Shown here one piece after another: positions 5,964 through 10,463 of a DNA stretch of 10,463 nucleotides. Every line of letters starts with the position of its first letter. The first letter of the stretch is position 1. The position numbers and the translations under genes are program-made. The stretch is from GWA1-54-10 sp964349675 (GTDB taxonomy: Bacteria; Patescibacteriota; Minisyncoccia; Phycocordibacterales; SBAW01). The stretch lies in the NCBI GenBank assembly GCA_964349675.1, contig CAYGHD010000022.1, positions 1-10,463 of the forward strand. The letters run 5' to 3'. Below the pieces are notes generated by a model. That model was not told where the DNA came from, searched no databases, and saw nothing but the letters and a program-made list of their open reading frames with translations.

Positions 5964-7142
5964 TTACGGCAGAAACTTTTTAAACCAGCGCCAAAGCTGT
6001 TTTGCCGTGTCACCCAAAGTGCTGGTTTCCTTAGGCTCTAAATCACCGCCTTGGGTAATGCCCCAGATAGTTAACCCGTACGACACTGCCCATGAGCCGT
6101 CTTTGAGCTGCATCTTTGTAGTCTGGGTGTCGGTGATGGTGGCAACGCGCGAAGGGAGTCGTAAAATGGCTTTTGCCAGGTCAGACACTGTTTGGATAGA
6201 TGAGCCGCCGCCGGTCACAATAACCCCCGCAGGCAGCAGCTCGTCCTTGCCGATTTTTTTCAAGTGCGATTCTATCAGCTTGAACATGTCAGAAATGCGT
6301 CGAGAGATAAGGTCTTCCACCTTCTTTTTTGAAAACGGTGCACCCAACACCACGCCGTGCTTTATCTGCTCAGCATCTTCGGGAGAGATGCGCAACCCAA
6401 GCGCCAAGTCGTGGGTGATGTCTGCGCCACCGACGGGGAACATTTTTATGGAAATAGGACGCGTGTCTTCAAACACAATAATGGCGAGTGTTTCGGCTCC
6501 CATGTTTACCAGCACGCATCCGACGCGTTTTTGCATCTTAGTAAGTGCGACAAAACTTGCGGCAATGGGGGAGGCAACAACGTCTTCTACCTCAATCCCA
6601 GCTTCTTCAACGGCAGCGATTAAGTCCTGCACATGCCGCTCTAGGCAAGTGATAAAAAGCACTTCTACCGCGACGCGTGTACCGCGCATCCCCACAGGAT
6701 TCCCGCCCAGCACGCGCGCGCCGTCTATGGTGAAGTGCAGGGGTATTTTGTGAATTATTTTCCGGTTGAGCGTTGCCGCAGGGGAGAGAGCGCGTTCACT
6801 TGCAGCAATAGCATTTGCAACGTCACGTTCAGTAATTTCAGAATCACCACGTTCGACAATGGACTCTCCGCGAGAAAACGCTTCATCGAGTCCGACGCCG
6901 CCGAGCCCCAAGAACGCCTGTTTAACGCGCACTTGCGCGGCTTTGGATGCTTGCTGCACTGCTGCGGCGATTGAACGAGATACTTCAGGAACGGAGACAA
7001 TATATCCTTGTTTGAGACCGCGGCTTTCAGCATAGCCGGTGCCAAGGATACGTGGCGGCTGGCGCGGATCATCTGCAGGTGAAGCGATGACCACTTTTAC
7101 TTGGTGCGTGCCGACATCAATTCCAGTGACGATTGTATTCAT
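5964..7142 (-). CDS. ftsA: cell division protein FtsA
   Basis: FtsA is the actin-like ATPase that tethers FtsZ filaments to the membrane. The 392-residue protein opens with the phosphate-1 motif GIDVGTHQVKVV (7-18). It contains the FtsA-specific 1C region (about 85-165) and ends its nucleotide fold with GVIVTGGGSSIQ (306-317). The last 14 residues (AKQLWRWFKKFLP) form an amphipathic, basic-aromatic helix, the membrane-targeting sequence typical of FtsA. The phosphate-2 motif is unusual: VNMGAET (212-218) replaces the common DIGGGT, with Asn213 for Asp. PilM is a structural relative, but the ftsZ neighbour and the terminal helix favour FtsA. The start at 7142 overlaps the end of ybeY by 26 bases, which suggests translational coupling; no separate promoter is evident. 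Confidence 0.95.
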   Translation of the reverse strand: MNTIVTGIDVGTHQVKVVIASPADDPRQPPRILGTGYAESRGLKQGYIVSVPEVSRSIAAAVQQASKAAQVRVKQAFLGLGGVGLDEAFSRGESIVERGDSEITERDVANAIAASERALSPAATLNRKIIHKIPLHFTIDGARVLGGNPVGMRGTRVAVEVLFITCLERHVQDLIAAVEEAGIEVEDVVASPIAASFVALTKMQKRVGCVLVNMGAETLAIIVFEDTRPISIKMFPVGGADITHDLALGLRISPEDAEQIKHGVVLGAPFSKKKVEDLISRRISDMFKLIESHLKKIGKDELLPAGVIVTGGGSSIQTVSDLAKAILRLPSRVATITDTQTTKMQLKDGSWAVSYGLTIWGITQGGDLEPKETSTLGDTAKQLWRWFKKFLP

Positions 7143-7524
7143 GAGCGCAAAGCCCGAATTTTTTCATAATTCGGTGCTCTTCGCGTTCCATTGTACACCC
7201 ATGTGTATATCCGCGTAAGTGTAATAGTCCGTGGATAAAGAGATATGCAATATGCTCATCTTGAGTCATTGCATATTTTTTGGCATCGGCGCGCGCCGTT
7301 TTAATGCAGAGTAAAATTTCTCCGGATGTTTTTGAGAGCGGGAAGGCAAGCACGTTGGATGCTTTGTCTTTGTTTTTTGTTTTTTTTGTTACGCTCCGTG
7401 CGTCGTTTTCTGACAAGAAGGCAAGAGAAAGATCATAGGTTTTCCCGAGCACCATGTCTTTGAGAGGCTCAAAAGGAACACGCGGCACTTTGCCGCGTGT
7501 TTTGTTCACTAAGGAAAAATGCAT
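7117..7524 (-). CDS. ybeY: endoribonuclease YbeY (rRNA maturation factor)
   Basis: YbeY is a zinc-dependent endoribonuclease involved in 16S rRNA 3'-end maturation and ribosome quality control. Starting at ATG 7524 the protein has 135 residues. It shows the family elements in order: a conserved SEND...R segment near 38-43, the SNVLAFP strand (about 56-62; usually TDVLSFP), SGEILLC, and the metal site HGLLHLRGYTH (98-108) with the three zinc-ligand His residues at 98, 102 and 108. The Asp normally before the last His (GYDH) is Thr here. The frame stays open upstream to 7611, but that would run 68 bases into rpsU, so the internal ATG 19 bases after the rpsU stop is preferred. The gene sits between rpsU and ftsA and overlaps ftsA by 26 bases. 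The link to a small-subunit protein fits its role. Confidence 0.9.
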   Translation of the reverse strand: MHFSLVNKTRGKVPRVPFEPLKDMVLGKTYDLSLAFLSENDARSVTKKTKNKDKASNVLAFPLSKTSGEILLCIKTARADAKKYAMTQDEHIAYLFIHGLLHLRGYTHGCTMEREEHRIMKKFGLCAHEYNRHWN

Positions 7525-7543
7525 AGCGCGTGTGGCGCACACA

Positions 7544-7798
7544 TTAGCGACGGCGGCCGGTACGAGGCGCTCGCTCGAGCATTTTACCGAGTTTGATGAG
7601 CTCTTGGACATTCTCGCGACGTTTAATCACTTTAAGAGTCTGTTTGCGGCGCACTTCGCGAGATTTAATGCGACCATAGTAGCGGCGTGCGCGCATGCGC
7701 TGTATGAGCCCTGAGCCCTGGACGCGCTTGCTAAAGCGGCGGATAAGATTTACCGCCGTCTCGTTCTCATTTTTTTGCACTTCCGCGTTGACTGCCAT
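7544..7798 (-). CDS. rpsU: small ribosomal subunit protein bS21
   Basis: This is an 84-residue, highly basic protein resembling bS21, which sits near the 3' end of 16S rRNA and the anti-Shine-Dalgarno region. The core reads ENETAVNLIRRFSKRVQ (about 13-29), then RRYYGR and a long Arg/Lys-rich helix. This corresponds to the bS21 pattern of an ENE..D.ALRRFKR segment followed by (R)REFYEKP and a basic tail. It is longer than the roughly 60-70 residues of many bS21 proteins because of extra residues at both ends (LIKLGKMLERAPRTGRRR at the C-terminus). ATG at 7798 was chosen over ATG 7819 because the latter overlaps a strong extended -10 element (7810-7815). A GGA motif lies 7 bases before 7798. 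It heads the rpsU-ybeY-ftsA-ftsZ cluster. Confidence 0.88.
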   Translation of the reverse strand: MAVNAEVQKNENETAVNLIRRFSKRVQGSGLIQRMRARRYYGRIKSREVRRKQTLKVIKRRENVQELIKLGKMLERAPRTGRRR

Positions 7799-7809
7799 AG
7801 GTATATCCG

Positions 7810-7838
7810 ATAATACCATGCGCCTCTGGTCTGTGCAA
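7810..7838 (-). promoter_or_regulatory. putative promoter of rpsU-ybeY-ftsA
   Basis: On the - strand TTGCAC (7838-7833) is followed after 17 bases by TATTAT (7815-7810). The -10 is preceded by TGG, giving an extended -10 element TGGTATTAT. The rpsU ATG at 7798 lies 11 bases beyond the -10, so the leader would be only about 5 bases. The -35 box abuts the stop codon of the upstream HisRS-like gene. Confidence 0.65.
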
Positions 7839-8978
7839 CTAGCGCAGGGTTTTAAGGAAACGGGGTAGCGCGTGCATTGGGATTATCGTCTGTGAGGCGT
7901 TTTTGGTGGAGCGTACAATAACGGTGCCGTCGAGCGCTTCGCGCTGGCCCATGATGAGTAAATGTGAGACGCCCAGAAGCTTTGCTGAGTCGAGTTGGGG
8001 CCCAAGGCGCTTTGCATCAAACGATTGGGAGACAGGGATACGCGCCTGCCGCAGCATGTCCACTACCGCCAGACCTTGGAGTTTTGCACGCAACCCAAGC
8101 TGCACAAAGTATACTTTTGGGGCATAGCTTGGGGTGACGGAAAAGTGCGACCGTACGCTCCCTTTTTTGCGGAAAAAGATGCTTGCCGATGTTGCCGCGC
8201 TGTCTTTTTTGTTTGTGAGTTTTTTGAGATGCTCGTCAAAGCGTCCGCCTGCGCTGCCAAGCACCACAGGGTCGTCTGCAGCAAGGTCGATGCTAAATAC
8301 GATGCGCGGTTCACGCTCGTCTCCTACAAGTAGATCATCAAGCTCATACGGGAGCCCAAGCCGCTCTATATGTTCAAGCACTTCACGAAAGTGAGTGCGG
8401 CTTTTTTCGGATAAAAAGTTAACCGGGCGAGGGCCATCGTGGAGTATCTGCCGACACACCTCATTTTTGCAGGTGTACGTTGCGTACGGTGTTTGATTGA
8501 GTGTAGTTTGGCATTCAAGATCAAGGTCGCTCGCGTGTTTGCGCAGATATAAAGAAAGCTCGCGCTCAAACCGAGCTTTTGAATCTTTGTCACCAAGCGC
8601 ATTAACACGGACGCGCGCCACCGAGACGCCCCACTCGGTCAAAATAGCGAACATGGTTTTAAGGAGTAGCACTTCGCCCAAACTTTCAGTTGATCCAACA
8701 ACTTGGAGGCCAAATTCTGCGGTGTCGCGCGCCACAAATGGGGCTGGTAAGTGGCTTGGCACAGGGGTCGCATAAAAGGCGAGCGCAGGATTTGTTTTTT
8801 GGTTTAGCGGATGTGCGCATAATTGTGCCGCCGTCGCAAATGAATGCATGCCAAGCGGGCGCTCAATGCGGGGTATTGCTAATTCTATTTCACGCAGCGG
8901 CCGGAATCCGTAAAAAGTGGCAACATCAGCAGCGTGTTTGATAAATGCGGCGGGAGATACAATTTGTTCGATACTCAT
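7839..8978 (-). CDS. histidyl-tRNA synthetase-like protein lacking recognisable catalytic motifs
   Basis: This 379-residue protein has the architecture of class II HisRS: a catalytic-like fold, then a C-terminal anticodon-binding domain (about 285-379, including YFVQLG, LRQARIPV, LLIMGQREALDG). Recognisable HisRS landmarks are EFGLQVVGS (88-96), the CK..C segment with PRPVNFLSEKSRTHF (170-197), LGLPYELDDLLVG (207-219) and GGRFD (244-248). What normally makes the enzyme work is missing. I find no motif-2 FR.E....GR.REF block. The HisRS signature VRGLDYYTRT is replaced by VGDEREPRIV (218-227), and the N-terminal region is short. It is probably a non-aminoacylating paralog. HisZ (the ATP-phosphoribosyltransferase regulatory subunit) is less likely, since HisZ usually lacks the anticodon domain and no his genes are present. 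Its ATG overlaps the lepB stop (ATGA), implying translational coupling. Confidence 0.72.
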   Translation of the reverse strand: MSIEQIVSPAAFIKHAADVATFYGFRPLREIELAIPRIERPLGMHSFATAAQLCAHPLNQKTNPALAFYATPVPSHLPAPFVARDTAEFGLQVVGSTESLGEVLLLKTMFAILTEWGVSVARVRVNALGDKDSKARFERELSLYLRKHASDLDLECQTTLNQTPYATYTCKNEVCRQILHDGPRPVNFLSEKSRTHFREVLEHIERLGLPYELDDLLVGDEREPRIVFSIDLAADDPVVLGSAGGRFDEHLKKLTNKKDSAATSASIFFRKKGSVRSHFSVTPSYAPKVYFVQLGLRAKLQGLAVVDMLRQARIPVSQSFDAKRLGPQLDSAKLLGVSHLLIMGQREALDGTVIVRSTKNASQTIIPMHALPRFLKTLR

Positions 8979-9535
8979 AGGGTTTGTGCTTCGAGTGTTC
9001 CAGGGAATAGTTCTATAGATTGCAGCGGCAAGAGTCGCACAAAGGTTTTGCCGACAATGTTTTTACGAGGGACAAACCCCCAAGTGCGTGAGTCAGAGCT
9101 TTCGGGGCGGTTGTCTCCGAGTACAAAATAGCTTTCAGATGGCACGATGTAGTGCTGGTTGCCGCCATTGCCGGCGTGGGTAACATATTGGTCGGTGAGG
9201 GTCTGCACAGTGCCGTCTGTTTTCTCTACCGTGATGATTCCTTGGGTAATGGTCACTACTTCGCCGGGCAGTCCGATGATTCGTTTAATAAAAAACTCAG
9301 TAGTATCTTTTGGATAGCGGAAGATAACTACGTCGCCGCGCATGGGTTCGCTCAATCGGTAACTCAATTCATCAATAATTAGATATTCCCCGCTTTCAAA
9401 CGTCGGCACCATTGATGCGCCGGACACAATAAACGGTTGTGCAATGAAAAGTCGTACGGGGAGCACGATAGCGAGCGCTATGCAGGCAAATTTCAGGAGC
9501 TCAGTGAAAAAATTCTCACGTTTCTCCTCTGGCAT
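8975..9535 (-). CDS. lepB: signal peptidase I
   Basis: This membrane serine/lysine protease cleaves signal peptides from exported proteins. From ATG 9535 it has 186 residues. A short polar N-terminus (MPEEKRENFF) precedes one membrane helix (about 13-32). Box B follows as SGASMVPTF with catalytic Ser41, then DVVIFRYP (box C), FFIKRIIGLPGE with catalytic Lys84 (box D), and GDNRPESSDSR (140-150, box E). All catalytic elements are intact, and the size is that of a compact Gram-positive-like enzyme with a small extracytoplasmic insertion. The frame is open further upstream, but ATG 9535 is chosen because a TTGCAT / 16 / TACAAT promoter sits immediately before it, with the -10 exactly 6 bases from the ATG. 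The ATG at 9541 touches the -10 box, and the one at 9565 lies in the -35. It diverges from pth and overlaps the HisRS-like gene by 4 bases. Confidence 0.96.
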   Translation of the reverse strand: MPEEKRENFFTELLKFACIALAIVLPVRLFIAQPFIVSGASMVPTFESGEYLIIDELSYRLSEPMRGDVVIFRYPKDTTEFFIKRIIGLPGEVVTITQGIITVEKTDGTVQTLTDQYVTHAGNGGNQHYIVPSESYFVLGDNRPESSDSRTWGFVPRKNIVGKTFVRLLPLQSIELFPGTLEAQTL

Positions 9536-9541
9536 GTGCAT

Positions 9542-9569
9542 ATTGTAGTACGCTTTTGTTTGCATGCAA
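9542..9569 (-). promoter_or_regulatory. putative leaderless promoter of lepB
   Basis: On the - strand TTGCAT (9569-9564), 16 bases, TACAAT (9547-9542), then 6 bases to ATG 9535. The geometry is identical to the site before ftsZ. The 99 bases between lepB and pth start codons carry both divergent promoters. Confidence 0.6.
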
Positions 9570-9619
9570 GATAAAGCGCAGTGGAGAACAAAAAAAAGAT
9601 GCGCACAAGGTGATTGCAA

Positions 9620-9628
9620 TGGTATTAT
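9620..9628 (+). promoter_or_regulatory. putative extended -10 promoter of pth
   Basis: TGG followed by TATTAT (9623-9628) forms an extended -10 element, and ATG 9635 begins 6 bases later. No good -35 is seen at the expected place (about 9600-9605 reads TGCGCA), as is common for extended -10 promoters. The ten bases ATGGTATTAT also occur at the rpsU promoter. Confidence 0.5.
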
Positions 9629-9634
9629 TTTTGC

Positions 9635-10195
9635 ATGAGTTGGATTGTAGTGGGGTTGGGAAACGTCGGAGATGAATATATTGGCACGCGGCACAATGTC
9701 GGACGCGATTTTTTGCACGCGCTGCAGAAAAAACTTCCACCGAAAATTAAAGTTGTGCTGCCTGACACGTATATGAACACCTCAGGAGCTGCAATAAAAA
9801 AAATAATAACGCCTGCTGCTCTCAGTGAGTTGCTATTGCCTGGAAAAAAGGCTGGCGAGCAGTTTGTAGTTGTGCATGACGACCTTGATGTGCCGCTTGG
9901 GCGCATAAAACTGTCATTTGGGAGCGGTGCGGGCGGGCACAAGGGAGTGCTCTCGGTCCAAAAGGCGCTCAAAACAAAAGATTTCATTCGTGTGCGGGTG
10001 GGGGTGAGCCCCACAACCCCCTCGGGCAAGCTCAAAAAGCCGGCAAGCGAGGATGTCGCTGATTTTGTGCTGGGAAAATTTAAACCTACAGAGCAAGAAA
10101 AAATAAAAAAAGTGCAGAAAGCCGTTGGGGAGGCGCTTGAGTTGTTGTTTGCCGAGGGGCTCGACAAGGCGCGTACCCAAGTTAACGCAAAATAA
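9635..10195 (+). CDS. pth: peptidyl-tRNA hydrolase
   Basis: Pth releases peptides from prematurely dissociated peptidyl-tRNA so that the tRNA can be reused. The 186-residue protein begins WIVVGLGNVGDEY and has catalytic His20 in TRHNVG, with Asn10 also conserved. It continues with TYMNTSG (Asn47, equivalent to Asn68 in E. coli), VVHDDLDVPLG (Asp81, equivalent to Asp93) and GSGAGGHKGV (His101). The C-terminus keeps FVLGKF and FAEGLDKA. Two oddities are visible. About 21 residues normally found between the catalytic His and the MN motif are missing. The Asn of GGHNG, which contacts tRNA in the family, is Lys102. ATG 9635 is preferred over an in-frame TTG at 9614, because that version would span the extended -10 element. 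It is convergent with the S1-domain gene. Confidence 0.93.
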   Translation: MSWIVVGLGNVGDEYIGTRHNVGRDFLHALQKKLPPKIKVVLPDTYMNTSGAAIKKIITPAALSELLLPGKKAGEQFVVVHDDLDVPLGRIKLSFGSGAGGHKGVLSVQKALKTKDFIRVRVGVSPTTPSGKLKKPASEDVADFVLGKFKPTEQEKIKKVQKAVGEALELLFAEGLDKARTQVNAK

Positions 10196-10226
10196 AAACC
10201 CTACTCAAAGTGAGCAGGGTTTTTAT
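10192..10226. terminator. bidirectional intrinsic terminator between pth and the S1 gene
   Basis: ATAAAAACCCT (10192-10202) pairs with AGGGTTTTTAT (10216-10226). The stem continues, after an A/C mismatch, as CTCA/TGAG around an AAG loop. The run of A's on one side and T's on the other gives a U tract in both directions, so it can end both convergent transcripts. It begins at the pth stop codon. Confidence 0.9.
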
Positions 10227-10249
10227 GTAACTGTTCTTTATTTGGTTTT

Positions 10250-10463
10250 TTACTTTTTCTCTCCGGTGTAGGCGAGTGCCATGCGCATCTCTTTGGGGTC
10301 AAAGAGCGAGATGGTAAACGGATAGCGTTTGCCAAGCTCGAGCGCTGCACGCAGTTTTTCTTCGCTGCCAAACTCCGACACGTGCACCAGCCCGGCGATG
10401 CCCTCTTCAATTGAAGCAAGTGCACCGTGTTTGGTAAATTTAATAACAACACCTTCTACCTTG
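10250..10463 (-). CDS. rpsA: S1 RNA-binding domain protein, C-terminal end (probably ribosomal protein bS1)
   Basis: Only the last 70 codons are in the window; the 5' part lies beyond the right edge. The - strand frame reads VEGVVIKFTKHGALASIEEGIAGLVHVSE and continues to ELGKRYPFTISLFDPKEMRMALAY before TAA at 10250. This is a complete S1 OB fold: G-x-V-x3-F/T-x-x-G-A-x-A-x-I, the GLVHVSE strand, the G-K-x-Y-P-F-T-I turn, and the D-P-K-E-x-R-M-A-L-A end strand. An S1 domain followed by so short a tail (YTGEKK) fits bS1, which binds mRNA on the 30S subunit. Other multi-S1 proteins remain possible because upstream domains are not visible. Transcription ends at the shared hairpin at 10192-10226. 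Confidence 0.85.
   Translation of the reverse strand, partial: KVEGVVIKFTKHGALASIEEGIAGLVHVSEFGSEEKLRAALELGKRYPFTISLFDPKEMRMALAYTGEKK

Noticed and set aside
5425..6753. Long + strand open frame (442 codons) across ftsZ/ftsA
   Set aside because: It is antisense to two certain genes, spans their intergenic gap, and shows no protein-like motif.
7525..7611. Upstream extension of ybeY
   Set aside because: It overlaps the rpsU coding sequence by 68 bases and adds residues not typical of YbeY.
7799..7819. Upstream ATG (7819) for rpsU
   Set aside because: The seven extra codons coincide with a strong extended -10 element; ATG 7798 fits the promoter and has GGA upstream.
7117..8977. Alternative genetic code with TGA as Gly
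   Set aside because: TGA closes ybeY (7117-7119) and lepB (8975-8977) exactly where the families end, so TGA is a stop here.
9536..9718. Longer lepB start giving a 247-residue protein
   Set aside because: The extension would cross the pth promoter and start codon region and lepB's own -35/-10 boxes. Its sequence is not like a signal peptidase N-terminus.
1..10463. CRISPR array, tRNA/rRNA genes, insertion sequences, prophage genes
   Set aside because: No regularly spaced repeats, no cloverleaf-like or rRNA-like segments, and no transposase or integrase motifs were found on either strand.

Overview
This window looks like part of a reduced bacterial genome of the Candidatus Patescibacteria / Parcubacteria (CPR) type. 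The placement is inferred from gene content and style, not from a phylogenetic marker. Genes are short and tightly packed. Shine-Dalgarno sequences are mostly absent, and several genes start 6-9 bases after a -10 box, as leaderless mRNAs do. The housekeeping proteins are compact and somewhat divergent. TGA is used as a normal stop (lepB, ybeY), so the recoded Gracilibacteria/Absconditabacteria code does not apply.

Left part (1-3713), mostly + strand: a PspC-domain membrane protein; a convergent polytopic membrane protein of unknown function on the - strand; a 42-residue one-helix membrane protein ending in a strong intrinsic terminator; a membrane-anchored DUF305 protein; a Glu/Leu/Phe/Val-type glutamate dehydrogenase; and a small cold-shock-like OB-fold protein. 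That last gene has a terminator-like hairpin inside its own 3' coding end and a second terminator just after the gene.

Central and right part (3707-9535): a seven-gene run on the - strand. In transcription order it is lepB (signal peptidase I), a histidyl-tRNA-synthetase-like paralog without recognisable catalytic motifs, rpsU (bS21), ybeY (rRNA maturation endonuclease), ftsA, ftsZ and a thioredoxin-reductase-like flavoprotein. Promoters are visible before lepB, rpsU, ftsZ and trxB. lepB/hisS-like and ybeY/ftsA overlap. The run therefore joins secretion, ribosome biogenesis, Z-ring division and thiol redox in one block that is probably read from several internal promoters.

Right end: pth (peptidyl-tRNA hydrolase) diverges from lepB across a 99-base control region. 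It converges on the 3' end of an S1-domain protein (probably rpsA, cut by the window edge) and shares a bidirectional terminator with it.

No RNA genes, CRISPR arrays, insertion sequences or phage genes were seen. No gene-free stretch exceeds about 140 bases. The points most worth a second look are the degenerate HisRS paralog, the recurrent TTGCA / TAxxxT / ATG leaderless promoter layout (which also corrects several start codons), the terminator inside the cold-shock-like gene, and the remodelled Pth.
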